The notes beneath the pieces were generated by a model that was not told the DNA's origin, did no database searches, and saw nothing but the letters and a program-made list of their open reading frames with translations. The translations under genes and the position numbers were made by a program. From contig NZ_QTUC01000001.1 of NCBI RefSeq assembly GCF_003386795.1, positions 3,720,001-3,784,000 of the forward strand: a stretch of 64,000 bases of DNA, written 5' to 3'. Shown here in pieces: positions 53,778 to 64,000 of the stretch (positions within the stretch are counted from its first letter, which is position 1; the number at the start of each line of letters is the position of its first letter). This stretch comes from Thermasporomyces composti. GTDB lineage: Bacteria > Actinomycetota > Actinomycetes > Propionibacteriales > Actinopolymorphaceae.

Positions 53778-55001
53778 TCATTGCGCGTTTCCGCGCAGGA
53801 AGCGGTCGGCGGCTTCGGCGTAGACCTTGGCGCACTGGACGAGGTCGGCGACCTCGACGTACTCGTCAGCCTGGTGGGCGATCCACTTGCCGCCGGGCCC
53901 GTAGACCACGGTGGGAATCCCCGCGTCGCGGGTGAGGATCGTGCCGTCGGTCGCGCCCGGCACACCGCCATACCGGGCGGGCGACCCCACGACCGCCTCG
54001 TGTGCCTCCGCGAGCGCGACGACGACCGGCTCGGTCGGCTCGACCTCGACGGGTGGGCGGTCATCGAGGACGGTGACGTGACCCGCGACACCCTCGGGAG
54101 CGCCGGCGGCCTGAGCCAGCAACGTGACGGTCCGCACGAGGTCCTGGTGGTCGACACCTGGGATCGTCCGGACGTCGACGTAGACGCTCGCGTCGGAGGG
54201 GATCACGTTCACCTGGTTCGCGGAGCCCGCCTCGAGGACCGTCGGGGTGAGGTAGGGGAGGCCGAGCGTCCTGTGCCGGCCGTACTGGTCCTGCAGGTGC
54301 TGTTGGTACTCGCTGAGCGAGTCGAGCAGCCGGCCGACGGCGACGATCGGGTTGCGCCCGTGCTGGGGCATGGCACCGTGGGCCATGGCGCCGAGCAAGT
54401 CGATCCGCAACCGGATCGCTCCCTTGGCGGCGACGCAGATCTCACCCTGCTCCGGCTCGCAGACGATCGCGGCGTCGATGTCGCGCGCCGCCTCGGAAGC
54501 CGCGAAGTGCTTCGCGCCGAGCATCAGGCCTTCCTCGTCGACGAACGCGCAGACCTTGACCCGACCGGGGAACGGACCCGCCAGCTGAAGTGCCCGGACC
54601 GCGTGGAGCATCGCCGCTAGTCCGCCCTTCATGTCCGCGGAGCCTCGCCCATAGATGCGTCCGTCCCGCAGCTCGGCGCCGAACGGGTCGACGGTCCAGC
54701 GCGTCGGATCGCCCTCGGTCACCACGTCGGTGTGGCCGACGAAGGCGAGCGTCGGCCCGTCTCCGCCGCCGCCCTCCACGACGGCCACGACGTTCGGGCG
54801 GCCCGGCGCGACCTCGGTGATCACCGGTTCCCATCCGAAGTCGCGCATGGTGTCCGCGACGAGCGCGGCCGCCTTCGCCTCCGTGTGGCCATGGGCCGGT
54901 TCATGGACACTGCGGACGCGTACCAGCGCCCGAGTGAGCTCGATCAGCTTCTCCTCGTCGATGGGGAAGGTGCGTGGCGCCTTGGGGTGAACCTGCGTCA
55001 C
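53778..55001 (-). CDS. M20-family peptidase/deacylase (ArgE/DapE type)
   Basis: A 407-aa co-catalytic zinc hydrolase. [10 protein letters not shown] carries the first His and Asp, [15 protein letters not shown] the bridging Asp, [13 protein letters not shown] the general base Glu-Glu pair, and the C-terminal [14 protein letters not shown] a further His. The dimerisation lid lies between. GTG start overlaps the oppF stop by four bases, so it is part of the transporter operon; the imported peptide or N-acyl amino acid is probably its substrate. Confidence 0.88.
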   Translation of the reverse strand: MTQVHPKAPRTFPIDEEKLIELTRALVRVRSVHEPAHGHTEAKAAALVADTMRDFGWEPVITEVAPGRPNVVAVVEGGGGDGPTLAFVGHTDVVTEGDPTRWTVDPFGAELRDGRIYGRGSADMKGGLAAMLHAVRALQLAGPFPGRVKVCAFVDEEGLMLGAKHFAASEAARDIDAAIVCEPEQGEICVAAKGAIRLRIDLLGAMAHGAMPQHGRNPIVAVGRLLDSLSEYQQHLQDQYGRHRTLGLPYLTPTVLEAGSANQVNVIPSDASVYVDVRTIPGVDHQDLVRTVTLLAQAAGAPEGVAGHVTVLDDRPPVEVEPTEPVVVALAEAHEAVVGSPARYGGVPGATDGTILTRDAGIPTVVYGPGGKWIAHQADEYVEVADLVQCAKVYAEAADRFLRGNAQ

Positions 55002-56011
55002 TGCGTCTGGTCCTCCTCGCTGGCTGGGGAATCCATGACCCCTTCGGTCGGTGCGGAGCTTGGTTCGAAGCGAGCGTTGGCGCCGCCGACCGCACCGCGC
55101 GCCAGGTCACCGGCGGTCACTCCGGCGAGCGCACGGCGCAGGGTTGGAATGGCGGCGATGAGCCGTCGAGTGTAGGGGTGACGCGGCTGGTCGTGTATCT
55201 GCGCGGCGGTTCCGACCTCCACGAGCTCACCGTGGCGGAGGACCGCCACGGTGTCGCAGACGTGGCGAACCACCGACAGTTCGTGGGAGACGAAGACCAG
55301 CGTCAGCGCGTACTCCTCGACGAGGTCGGTGAGCAGATTCAGGATCTGCGCCCGGACGGACACATCCAGCGCGCTGACCGGCTCGTCCGCGACGAGGACC
55401 TCGGGTCGAGGCGCCAATGCCCGGGCGATGGCGATGCGCTGCCGTTGACCGCCGGAGAACTGGTGCGGGTATCGGTCGGCCGCGTCGGCCGGAAGCCCGA
55501 CGTCGCTGAGCACCTCGCGCACGCGCGAGGCGGGGTCGGGGTGTCGTTGCGCCACCAGCGGCTCGGCGACGATGTCGCGGACACGCATCCGGGGATCGAG
55601 CGAGCTCATCGGGTCCTGGAAGACCACCTGGAGCCGCCGGCGCAGGAAGCGAAGACGACGCTCCGGCTGGCCGGAGATCCGCCGGCCCTCGAACTCGATG
55701 GTTCCTGAGGTCGGGTGGTCGAGCGCGCACAGCAGCCGAAGCAACGTCGACTTGCCTGATCCCGACTCTCCTACGATGCCGAAGCGTTGGCCCGGCAGGA
55801 CGTCGAACGAGACGCCGCGCAGCGCGTGCACCTCACTCGGAGGTCGGAACAGGGAGACGCGCGGCTGCCGGTAGACGCGGTGGACGTCGCGGACGCACAG
55901 GATCGGCTCGGCTGGGGGTGGGGAGGGCGAGTCAGACCCCGCGGACCCTCGAGCAGCCGTCGGTGCCGAGCCCGTGAATGTCGCAGTGCGAGAGCGGGTG
56001 GCCTCACGCAT
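54998..56011 (-). CDS. Peptide ABC transporter ATP-binding protein (OppF/DppF type)
   Basis: A 337-aa ABC ATPase. An extra ~35-residue Ser/Pro-rich N-terminus precedes the domain. Walker [10 protein letters not shown] near 80, [15 protein letters not shown] signature near 190, Walker [13 protein letters not shown], and the C-terminal oligopeptide motif [12 protein letters not shown] are all present. It overlaps oppD by eight bases. The pair energises the permeases DppB/DppC. Confidence 0.9.
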   Translation of the reverse strand: MREATRSRTATFTGSAPTAARGSAGSDSPSPPPAEPILCVRDVHRVYRQPRVSLFRPPSEVHALRGVSFDVLPGQRFGIVGESGSGKSTLLRLLCALDHPTSGTIEFEGRRISGQPERRLRFLRRRLQVVFQDPMSSLDPRMRVRDIVAEPLVAQRHPDPASRVREVLSDVGLPADAADRYPHQFSGGQRQRIAIARALAPRPEVLVADEPVSALDVSVRAQILNLLTDLVEEYALTLVFVSHELSVVRHVCDTVAVLRHGELVEVGTAAQIHDQPRHPYTRRLIAAIPTLRRALAGVTAGDLARGAVGGANARFEPSSAPTEGVMDSPASEEDQTQ

Positions 56012-57004
56012 CCTCGGCTCCTTCCGGATGCCAGCACGCGTAGCCGCCGTCGGCGACGGGTCGCCATGGCGGGAGCTGGGCGCACAGGCCGTCGGCTCTC
56101 GGGCAGCGATCCCGGAAGACGCAGCCGTCGGGGAAGCGCCCGGCCGCGGGCACCGTTCCCGGGATGGTCCGCAGCCGTCCGTCGTCCGCCAAGGACTCCA
56201 GGTCCGAGGCCTGCAGCAGCCCTCGCGTGTACGGGTGGCGAGGACGGGTGAACACCGTCTCGACCGGGCCGGACTCCACGATCCGCCCGCCGTACATCAC
56301 CATGACCCGCTCACACACCGTGGCCACCACCGCCAGGTCGTGCGTGATGAACAGCAGCGCGGCGTCGCGTTCGGCGACACCCCGGACGATGAGGTCGAGG
56401 ATCTGGGCCTGCACGGTGACGTCCAGAGCGGTGGTGGGCTCGTCGCAGATGAGGACGTCCGGGTCGTTGGCCAAGGCGATGGCCAGGAGGACCCGCTGGC
56501 GTTGCCCACCGGAGAGCTGGTGGGGGTAGGCCCTGGCCGCGCGGGCCGGGTCGGGCAAGCGAACCTTGGCGAGTAGGTCGACGGCAGCGGCCCGCGCGGC
56601 CCGTCGGTTCGGTTGGCTGCCGTGGAGCAGCATCGTCTCGGCGATCTGGTCGCCGACCCGCATGAGCGGGCTCAACGCCGTCATGGGTTCCTGGAAGACC
56701 ATCGCCATCCGGTTGCCCCGGATGCGCGCCAACCTCCGGTCGCTCGCGCCGATGAGGTTGTGGTCGACTCCGGCCAGCTGGACCAGACCTCGTGCCCACA
56801 CGCCGTCGGGCAGTAGACCCATGAGTGCCAGGGCGGTGAGCGACTTCCCCGAGCCGGACTCACCGATCAAACCGACACGCTCCCCCGGCTGGAGCGAGAA
56901 CGACACGTCGTGGACGAGCTCGAGCCGACGTGTGCCGACGTGGAGTCTCCGCACCGTGAGCGCGTTGGTCCGCGAGACGGCGGGCTCGGGTGTCAGGGGC
57001 GCGG

Positions 57005-57008
<4 letters not shown>
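56004..57008 (-). CDS. Peptide ABC transporter ATP-binding protein (OppD/DppD type)
   Basis: A 334-aa ABC ATPase with Walker [17 protein letters not shown] near 55, signature LSGGQRQRVLLAIAL, Walker B VLICDEPTTALDVT. The C-terminus has the iron-sulfur-like cysteine run of OppD proteins (DGCVFRDRCPRADGLC, GYACWHPEG). GTG at 57008 overlaps the dppC stop by four bases; an open frame further upstream is antisense-like and has no similarity. Confidence 0.9.
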
Positions 57009-57876
<868 letters not shown>

Positions 57877-57880
<4 letters not shown>

Positions 57881-58833
57881 GCCACCGCCCTCCCGATACG
57901 TGGGTCGAGCACGGTGTAGAGGACGTCGACGACGAAGTTGACCAGCAGGACGGCGAGGACGAGCACCATGACGACCCCTTGTACGAGGAGCAGGTCACGG
58001 TTGGCCACCCCGTCCAACAGCAAGCTCCCGAGCCCTGGGATGACGAAGACTCGTTCGATGACGACGGCACCGATGAGCAGGGTGGTCAGTTGCAACGCCA
58101 GGACCGTGACGACCGGGATGGCGGCGTTGCGCAACCCATGCCTGCGCAGCGCGCCCGACAGGGTGAGACCCTTGGCACGCGCCGTGCGCAGGTAGTCCTC
58201 CCGCAGCACGTCGAGGATCGCCGAACGGACGTAGCGGGTGAGCACCGCTCCCTGGACCAGGCCGAGTGCCAGCGCGGGCAGGATGAGCCGCTGGAGGAAC
58301 CCCAGGGGGTCCACGGCCGGCGGAACCCAGCCGCCGGACGGGAGAAGTCTCCAGCGCACGGCGAAGAGCGCCACGAGCAGGATGCCGGCGAGGAAGTTCG
58401 GGATGGCGACGCCCACCTGGCTCAGTCCGGACAGCAGTATTCCGCTCAGGCGGCGGTGACGAACGGCGGCCAGGATGCCGAGCGGCACGGCCACCACAAC
58501 CGCGACGACCATGGCCGATCCGACCAGCCACAAGGTGACCAGCAGCCGGTCCGCGATCTGCGGACCGATCGGTGCGCGGGTGACGTAGGAGACGCCGAAG
58601 TCCCCCGTCACCAGGCCGCCCACCCAGTCGAGGTACTGGACGAGCAGGGGACGGTCCGTGCCGAACTCCGCCCGCAGGGCCGCGATCGCCTCGGGCGTCG
58701 CGTTGACGCCGAGCGCCACCCGAGCTGGATCCCCCGGGAGGACAGCCATGAAGAGGAAGACCGCGATCGACGCGAGCAGGAGGGTGAGCACGAGCGCCAG
58801 TGTCCGGTGCACGATGTGGAGGAACACAGGCAC
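57877..58833 (-). CDS. Peptide ABC transporter permease (DppB type)
   Basis: A 318-aa permease with six hydrophobic segments, starting LVLTLLLASIAVFLFMAVLPGDP as DppB proteins do. The EAA loop is DYLRTARAKGLTLSGALRRHGLRNA. VIERVFVIPGLGSLLLDGV is the typical late motif. GTG at 58833 follows GAGGTGAT. It lies 77 bp after the binding-protein gene. Confidence 0.9.
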
Positions 58834-58910
58834 ATCACCTCGCGCTGCTCACGCCGTCGGACGCGTCGCCTGTGTGCGCCCGCGCTCGGGCGACCAGGCT
58901 GAGATCGACT

Positions 58911-60434
58911 CTAGGAGCGGCCAAGGGTCGTCAGGTCGAAGGCCTCACCGATCCGGTTCTTCGGCAGCCCGGTGACGTCCTTCTTGGCGACGATGAGGTT
59001 CGGTAGCAGGAAGAGCCAGTCGGCCGCCGCGTCCTCGGCGATCGTGCGGGCAACCCGCTTCATCGCCGTCACCTGTTCCTCGTCGGTCCCGGCGTCGGCC
59101 TGGGCGAGCAGGTCGCGCACCTCCTTGTTGTCGTAGCGCCAGTAGTACTCCGGGTTGCCGAAGGTACTGATGTCCCGCGGTTCGACGTGGGCGACGATCG
59201 ACATGTCGTAGTCGGCCTTGGTGAAGACCTCGTCGAGCCACCGAGCCGGGAACTCCAGCGGTTCGATCTCGGCCGTGATGCCGACCTCCGCCAGCTGCGC
59301 GGCCACCACCTGAGCCGCCGCCACCGCGTACGGCAGGTTGGCGATGCGGAAGCGCAGCCTGAGCTTCTCGTGCCCCGCCTCCGCGAGCAGGTCCTTCGCC
59401 CGCTTCGGGTCGTATGGGTACAAACCCGTCAGGTCCTCGTACCACGGGTCCGTGGGCGGGACGTGACTGCCGATGAGGAAGCCACGGCCGGCCCAGGCGG
59501 TGTCGAGGAGCGCCTGGTGGTCGATGGCGTGCTTGATCGCCTTGCGCACCCGGATGTCACTGGTGGGGCCGGACTCGTTGTTGAAGGCAAGCGTGACCTC
59601 GCCGTTCGTCGTGCCCTCGATGACCTGGAAGCGGTCGTCGTCGGTGAACTGGTCGAGAGCCTCGGGCGCCTGGAGGGTGCCGACGACGTCGATCGCGCCA
59701 CTCAACAACGCGTTGGTCATCGCCGTCGGGTCCTTGAAGTACCGGAGCGTGACGGTCTTGATCGCGGGTGGCTCCCCCCAGTAGTTCTCGTTTCTTTCCA
59801 AGACGATGGAGTCGCCTCGCCGCCAGGACTTCAGCACGTACGGCCCGGTGCCCACCGGCTTGTTGGCCAGGTCGTCCACGCCGGTGCGGGAGAACATGGC
59901 GCCGATGCGGGTCGTCATCGCGAACAGCCAGCTGTTGCTCGGCTTCGACAGCACGACGCGCACCTTGGTGGGGGAGAGCACCTCGACCGACTCGACGACG
60001 TCCATCCCCTTCTTGAGCGAGATCGTCCACGCGTCGGACTTGACTCGCTCGATGCTGAACTTCACATCCTCGGCGGTGAACTCAGCACCGTTGCTGAACC
60101 TGACGCCCTCGCGCAGCGTGAACTCGTAGGTCCGGCGATCCTCACTGACCGTCCACGACTCCGCGAGGAGGGGGACGATCTCGCCGGTGGACTGGTCGAG
60201 CTTGACCAGACCCTCGTAGACGTTGACCAGCAGCGCTTCCGGGATGGCTGCGCCGTCGGTGCGGGTGAAGTCGAGGTTGGCTGGCTCCGCGCTGAAGCCG
60301 ATGACGAGCGACGAGTCCTCTCCCGCGGTGCTCGTGGACGTCGGCTGCGGGGCACTGCCCGCGCCGGCGGAACAAGCGGTGAGGAGCCCGCTGACGAGGA
60401 TCGCGACGACAAGGCGGCGGAGCCTGCGTTTCAT
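58911..60434 (-). CDS. Peptide/dipeptide ABC transporter substrate-binding lipoprotein
   Basis: A 507-aa SBP_bac_5 family lipoprotein. The signal peptide MKRRLRRLVVAILVSGLLTAC ends in lipobox Cys21. Typical motifs are LAESWTVSEDRRTYEFTLR, FTAEDVKFSIER, GTGPYVLKSWRRGDSIVLER and VRKAIKHAIDHQALLD. ATG at 60434 was chosen for the signal peptide and the GAGAGG upstream. It heads the operon SBP-dppB-dppC-oppD-oppF-M20 peptidase. The ligand is a peptide or opine-like compound. Confidence 0.9.
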   Translation of the reverse strand: MKRRLRRLVVAILVSGLLTACSAGAGSAPQPTSTSTAGEDSSLVIGFSAEPANLDFTRTDGAAIPEALLVNVYEGLVKLDQSTGEIVPLLAESWTVSEDRRTYEFTLREGVRFSNGAEFTAEDVKFSIERVKSDAWTISLKKGMDVVESVEVLSPTKVRVVLSKPSNSWLFAMTTRIGAMFSRTGVDDLANKPVGTGPYVLKSWRRGDSIVLERNENYWGEPPAIKTVTLRYFKDPTAMTNALLSGAIDVVGTLQAPEALDQFTDDDRFQVIEGTTNGEVTLAFNNESGPTSDIRVRKAIKHAIDHQALLDTAWAGRGFLIGSHVPPTDPWYEDLTGLYPYDPKRAKDLLAEAGHEKLRLRFRIANLPYAVAAAQVVAAQLAEVGITAEIEPLEFPARWLDEVFTKADYDMSIVAHVEPRDISTFGNPEYYWRYDNKEVRDLLAQADAGTDEEQVTAMKRVARTIAEDAAADWLFLLPNLIVAKKDVTGLPKNRIGEAFDLTTLGRS

Positions 60435-60467
60435 GAGGACCTCTCGCGCGGCGTGGGGGTGACGGGG

Positions 60468-60509
60468 TTGGCACGTCGCTGAAGCGATGCCAACTGCTGG
60501 TCTGACCAG
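60468..60509. promoter_or_regulatory. FadR-type operator in the divergent promoter region
   Basis: A perfect 13-bp palindrome CTGGTCTGACCAG (60497-60509) fits the TGGTnnnACCA pattern of FadR-subfamily GntR sites. Beside it TTGGCA (60468-60473) and TGCCAA (60488-60493), enclosing TCGCT/AGCGA, form a hairpin-capable inverted repeat in the leader of the binding-protein gene. Both lie between the transporter operon and the regulator gene. Confidence 0.65.
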
Positions 60510-60577
60510 TATCCTTAGCGGGCCGTATCGTGGCATGTGTCACAGTGGCGGGTCAAGGGAGCGAAACGGAGCACGGC

Positions 60578-61345
60578 ATGGCCGACGACCTCCAGCTCAA
60601 GCCGGTCCAGCCCGTTCGCGCCTACGAACGCGTCGTCGAGCAGATCGAGGACCTGGTCATGCGCGGTCAGCTCAAGCCCGGCCAGCGCTTGCCCAGCGAA
60701 CGAGAGCTCACCGCGCGGCTGGGTGTGAGCCGTTCCACCGTCCGCGAGGCTCTGCGCGTGCTGGAGAGCGACGGCGTCCTGCGTTCCCGTGCGGGTGACC
60801 CGCGAGGTCCGGAGATTCTCCCGTTCTCACCGGCCACGCTGCGCAAGGCGATGACCAGACTCGCGCGCGTGGCCGAGTTGGGTCTCGGTGAGCTCGTGCA
60901 GTTCCGCATGCTGCTCGACAGCGCGGCGTCCATGCTCGCCGCACGGCTGGCGACCCAGGAGCAGATTGGGGCGATGGAAGCGGCGATCGAGGAGATGGAG
61001 GACGCCGTCGACCGTGGCTACGCGGCCTTCAGCGAGGCGGATGTGGCCTTCCACGACGCGGTCGCACGAGCCAGCGGGAGCACGCTGATCCAGGTGCTCA
61101 CCGACGTGGTGCGTGGTGTCGTCCTCGGCCTGATCGCGCACAAGATCGCGGACAGCCCCGACAGCCGGACGCTGATGGCGACCTCCCTGCAGCACCACCG
61201 CGAGGTCCTCGACGCCGTGCGGCAACGTGACGGTCAGCGAGCCGCGCGTCTCGCGAGGGAGAGTCTCTACGCCTACTACGCGGAGTACGTACCGGAGGCG
61301 GAGCGACCTCTGCTGCGGGCGTTGTTGGACGACCCCGACGCGTGA
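60578..61345 (+). CDS. GntR/FadR-family transcriptional regulator
   Basis: A 255-aa regulator. N-terminal winged helix: YERVVEQIEDLVMRGQLKPG, LPSERELTARLGVSRSTVREALRVLE. The C-terminal all-helical FCD domain has the metal-type residues in EADVAFHDAVARAS and LQHHREVLDAVRQRD. ATG at 60578 has GGAG upstream. It diverges from the peptide-transport operon, with a palindromic operator between, so it probably represses that operon and itself in response to a small acid. Confidence 0.85.
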   Translation: MADDLQLKPVQPVRAYERVVEQIEDLVMRGQLKPGQRLPSERELTARLGVSRSTVREALRVLESDGVLRSRAGDPRGPEILPFSPATLRKAMTRLARVAELGLGELVQFRMLLDSAASMLAARLATQEQIGAMEAAIEEMEDAVDRGYAAFSEADVAFHDAVARASGSTLIQVLTDVVRGVVLGLIAHKIADSPDSRTLMATSLQHHREVLDAVRQRDGQRAARLARESLYAYYAEYVPEAERPLLRALLDDPDA

Positions 61346-61377
61346 AGTCCGGTTCTTCAGACGTCACACGACGACGG

Positions 61378-62091
61378 TCAGGACAGGGCCGCCTCGACCG
61401 CGCCAGTCCTGGTGGGTGTTCCCCAGCGGAGGTCGAAGCCGCCATCGCGGAGTGAGCCACGGAACCAGGTCACGGACATGCAGAGGCCGATCAGCACCGG
61501 CGGCACCGACGCGGCGTTCGCGACGGGTACCGACCAGGTGATGGGCGCGGTGAGGAGCAGGGAGAGCGTCAGGCTGGCATTGACGAACAGGACGGCGGCC
61601 CACAGCAAGGAGACGCGCTGAAAGAACCGGCGTAGCGCCGCCGAACGGACGACCTCGGGCGGGAGGGGGCAGAAGTCGTGGGCGAGCCGTTGGATGAGGG
61701 GACGGTCCAACGGCACCGTGACCAGGAGTGCCGCGGCGAACAGGTACGTCGCCACGGTCGGCTGGAGGAAGTAGACGGTTGCCGAGTCCGCGGCGAGTGT
61801 CAAACCGGCCTGGACAGTGGCCATGCCCGCGGTCGCCAACAACAGCATGGAAGGGCCTCCGCCGCGGACCAGCTTGACGCCCACGGTCAGGTACGCCCAC
61901 GCCACAGCGCCGATGAGCGCCCAGATCATCCCGACCGTGACGAGCAGCGAGTAGAAGAGGACGAGCGGCAGGACGACAGCCTCGAGAAGGCGCCACGCGA
62001 CCGTCGCTGCCAGGCGCGTCGGTGCGGGCATGGCGATGGGGACGAGGGCGGCGTGGGACGGCTGTGTGTCGGGAGAGGTCACCGGGCGCAT
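61378..62091 (-). CDS. VC0807-like integral membrane protein
   Basis: A 237-aa protein with about six hydrophobic segments (VVLPLVLFYSLLVTVGMIWALI first). The segment RLAHDFCPLPPEVV followed by RRFFQRVSLLWAAVLFVNASL is typical of the VC0807/DUF3159-like family of uncharacterised membrane proteins. It converges on the GntR gene and stands alone. No catalytic residues recognised. Confidence 0.65.
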   Translation of the reverse strand: MRPVTSPDTQPSHAALVPIAMPAPTRLAATVAWRLLEAVVLPLVLFYSLLVTVGMIWALIGAVAWAYLTVGVKLVRGGGPSMLLLATAGMATVQAGLTLAADSATVYFLQPTVATYLFAAALLVTVPLDRPLIQRLAHDFCPLPPEVVRSAALRRFFQRVSLLWAAVLFVNASLTLSLLLTAPITWSVPVANAASVPPVLIGLCMSVTWFRGSLRDGGFDLRWGTPTRTGAVEAALS

Positions 62092-62188
62092 GTCGCGTTA
62101 CAGAATACCTGCCGGCGCTGGACCTAAGTCCTGCGTACGTCACTGCCGGAAGGAGAGTGAACGCGGCATATCGCTCGTCGCCTGTCCT

Positions 62189-62545
62189 TCAGCTCAGCGG
62201 GATCTCGACGGCGGCGTCCAGTTTGGAGTAGTACGAGCGCACTTGGTCGTCGCCGTACTTGTCACGGAAGCGTTGGACGACAGCCTGGATCCGTCCTTGA
62301 TCGGTCAGGGGAGTGGCGCGTGTGGTGAGTGTTGCGTCGTCCGCGCGCAGACGCACGGTCGGTGTCTTCCGCACGTTCTTGTACCAGTGGCTCTCCGTTC
62401 CCTTCACGGGTACGAGGTAGAGCTTGTCGTCTTCTTGATCGAACCACACGGGAAGAGTGATCTGCCTACCTGTGCGTCGACCTGTCACGGTGAGGTCGAT
62501 CTCGTCCGTGGTTCGGAGGGCCTCCTTGAAGCTTCTGACGGTCAC
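62189..62545 (-). CDS. F420/deazaflavin-type nitroreductase family protein
   Basis: A 118-aa split-beta-barrel protein. EIDLTVTGRRTGRQITLPVW and KGTESHWYKNVRKTPTVRL match short members of the Ddn-like (deazaflavin-dependent nitroreductase / quinone reductase) group; a pyridoxamine-oxidase-like fold is the alternative label. GTG at 62545 follows GAGGACACC. If F420-dependent, it reduces quinones or nitro compounds; this is inferred. Confidence 0.55.
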   Translation of the reverse strand: MTVRSFKEALRTTDEIDLTVTGRRTGRQITLPVWFDQEDDKLYLVPVKGTESHWYKNVRKTPTVRLRADDATLTTRATPLTDQGRIQAVVQRFRDKYGDDQVRSYYSKLDAAVEIPLS

Positions 62546-62961
62546 GGTGTCCTCCCGTCGTTCTCCTCGACTGGTCGTCGCACGCCCAGCACTGTCCGTG
62601 GTCGCACGTCTGCCGCGACGCCAGGGCGCCTCCGAGCGTCCGTCGCGAGCGCAGGACTGAGCCCCGCACGCGCCCTACCCGAGGAGAACGAGGGAAAACG
62701 CGCGTTCGGTGGTCGAGCTCGACCACGGCAGACGGCCAGCTGGCCAGATGGGTGACTTGCGCGAGTCGGGACGGGCCCACGCCACACGTGAGTTTCGGCC
62801 TTGCGTAGCGCCTGATGCCGCGGCCTACGGTGGCGTTGAGGGGCGAACGGAGCAACCTCGCACATCAAGCATGGACCACGAGGCAGCGCGCTATCCATGG
62901 CGAGGCGAGGCCGACGACGGCTCACCACGCGGGGGTGATTTGCTGTGGAGGTAGGAGTGTC
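62546..62961. other. 416-bp region upstream of gas vesicle genes
   Basis: No convincing gene is seen. Open frames on both strands here have random-looking translations. It probably holds the promoter of the gvp operon that starts at 62962; no confident -35/-10 pair was found. Confidence 0.4.
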
Positions 62962-63210
62962 ATGAGTCTGTTGACAGAGCTCTTCTCCTTGTCCTTGGCG
63001 CCAATTCGTGGAGTGAGCTGGATCGCTGGGCGGATGTTCGCCAATGGCGGTTCGGACGGGGACGACCTGCTCCGTATCCAAGCGGATCTGCGCGAGCTGT
63101 ACTGCTCGTACGCGAAGGGTCGCATGGCGCCGGAGGAGTTCTTGTCCGCCGAGGAGCAGCTGCTTCGTCGGCTGGAAGAGGCAGAGCGGCTCGGCGGAGG
63201 CGGAGGGTAA
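62962..63210 (+). CDS. gvpG: Gas vesicle protein GvpG
   Basis: An 82-aa protein. MSLLTELFSLSLAPIRGVSW is the GvpG N-terminal signature, and ADLRELYCSYAKGRMAPEEF then EEQLLRRLEEAERLG form the charged helical hairpin of the family. GvpG is an accessory protein that interacts with GvpF/L during gas vesicle assembly. TAGGAG precedes the ATG. The structural gene gvpA is not upstream here; it must be further downstream or elsewhere. Confidence 0.75.
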   Translation: MSLLTELFSLSLAPIRGVSWIAGRMFANGGSDGDDLLRIQADLRELYCSYAKGRMAPEEFLSAEEQLLRRLEEAERLGGGGG

Positions 63211-63279
63211 GCGCTGGGCTCACTGGTCGTGGTCCGTGCTGGTGCACCGAGGGCTGGCACGTTGGGGGGAAGGAGAGCG

Positions 63280-63975
63280 ATGAAGACAACCACGAAGGTT
63301 GCCCTCGCGGTCGCAGGGGGGTACGTGCTCGGCCGGCGGAAGAAGGCCAGGGCAGCTCTTGTCATGGGCTCGTGGCTGGTCGGGAAGAAGCTCGACCCGA
63401 AGACACTGCTTCGTGAGGCGGTCACGAAGGTCGCGGAGTCGCCGGAGGTCGCGAAACTGCGTGAGGACGTGCGCAACGAGCTCGTGGCATCCGGCCGGGC
63501 CGCCGCCAATGCCGCGATCAGTAGCACGTTGGAGAAGGTGTCGGACAGCCTGCACCAACGGACCGAAGCGTTGACGCAGGCCGTCGAGAAGACCAAGCCG
63601 GAGAAGCCGGAGCCGGAGAAAGCGGAGTCCGAGAAGGCCGAGCCGGACAAGCCGGAGAAGGAAGAGCCAGAGAAGGCGGCGTCCGACAAGGCGGAGGCGG
63701 AGGAGGAGCCCGCCGAGAAGGGTGAGCCCGAAGCGCGCGAGACGGAAGGCGAGCCCGAGCGCGAAGAGCCGAACGAAGGCAAGGACGAAGGGCAGCCGAA
63801 GGCGGAGGTTCCTGAGCAGCGGACCGAGGAGGAGCCTTTTCGCGGCGAGAAGGCCGAGCAGGAAGGGGCCTCGTCCGATGAGAGCGGGGAGCCGTCGAGC
63901 CAGCGAGGTCAGGGAACGCCTGGCGAGCAGGCGGGAGCGCCTGAGGGAGAGGCGCAGCAGGCGGCGAAGCGGTAG
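63280..63975 (+). CDS. Gas vesicle cluster-associated protein with acidic/Lys-Pro tail
   Basis: A 231-aa protein. The first ~110 residues (MKTTTKVALAVAGGYVLGRRKKARAALVMGSW; then VAESPEVAKLREDVRNELVAS) resemble short proteins found after gvpG in actinobacterial gas vesicle clusters. The N-terminus has a Gly-rich hydrophobic helix. The remaining ~120 residues are a Glu/Lys/Pro repeat tract (EKPEPEKAESEKAEPDKPEK), surely disordered. AAGGAGAG precedes the ATG. Function is unknown. Confidence 0.6.
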   Translation: MKTTTKVALAVAGGYVLGRRKKARAALVMGSWLVGKKLDPKTLLREAVTKVAESPEVAKLREDVRNELVASGRAAANAAISSTLEKVSDSLHQRTEALTQAVEKTKPEKPEPEKAESEKAEPDKPEKEEPEKAASDKAEAEEEPAEKGEPEARETEGEPEREEPNEGKDEGQPKAEVPEQRTEEEPFRGEKAEQEGASSDESGEPSSQRGQGTPGEQAGAPEGEAQQAAKR

Positions 63976-64000
63976 CGACCGGCGGAGGCGGTTCAGCCCT

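Overview
This is chromosomal DNA of a high-GC actinobacterium. Gene content supports this: two mycothiol-dependent isomerase-family proteins, a Zur-controlled znuACB locus, an HrdB-like sigma factor, F420-type enzymes, recO-uppS and dgt/dnaG gene order, many GTG starts and many 4-base ATGA/GTGA overlaps. The genus cannot be named from the sequence alone. Most of the window is housekeeping or ordinary metabolic DNA, with a few accessory or decayed stretches.

Layout. 1-7.9 kb: recO end, uppS, the znuACB-zur zinc locus, membrane and lipoproteins, dus. 8-14.6 kb: a secreted PhoD-type phosphatase, an MpaB-type oxygenase, ppdK, a tandem-hairpin minisatellite and a PhyH dioxygenase. 14.7-23.3 kb: dgt and dnaG, with a three-gene block between them (CofE-like ligase, MurJ flippase, glutamine amidotransferase AsnB). 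23.4-26.6 kb: a secreted exonuclease/phosphatase with a discoidin tail and a formaldehyde-dehydrogenase-like enzyme. 26.9-34.4 kb: a xylose region (xylB, an XRE regulator with hexapeptide repeats, a ROK repressor overlapping xylA, an oxidoreductase and a TIM-barrel isomerase). 34.5-39.5 kb: sigma factor, M1-peptidase lipoprotein, tRNA-Asn, NYN protein, tRNA(CAT). 39.5-43.3 kb: a decayed stretch with a hemerythrin, an SDR, a frameshifted PhyH pseudogene and the tail of an ABC exporter. 43.3-52.9 kb: Stf0-like sulfotransferase, a second PhoD, a divergent enolase homologue, a second mycothiol-type protein, a metallopeptidase-like lipoprotein with two membrane proteins, and a secreted GHL10 hydrolase. 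52.9-61.3 kb: a dipeptide-type ABC operon with an M20 peptidase and SDR, divergent from a FadR-type regulator. 61.4-64 kb: a membrane protein, an F420-type reductase and the first genes of a gas vesicle locus that runs off the end.

How parts work together. Zur, made downstream of znuACB, probably closes the znuA promoter through a box lying on its -10. The ROK repressor probably binds a 7-7-7 palindrome on its own -10 and so also controls xylA and the genes after it. The FadR-type regulator probably acts through a perfect 13-bp palindrome between it and the peptide transporter operon. The most suggestive unexplained items are the CofE-like/MurJ/AsnB block between dgt and dnaG, the two repeat arrays at 13.55 and 29.3 kb, the repeat-tailed XRE protein, the enolase homologue lacking its active-site histidine, and the pseudogene cluster next to the tRNA(CAT) gene.
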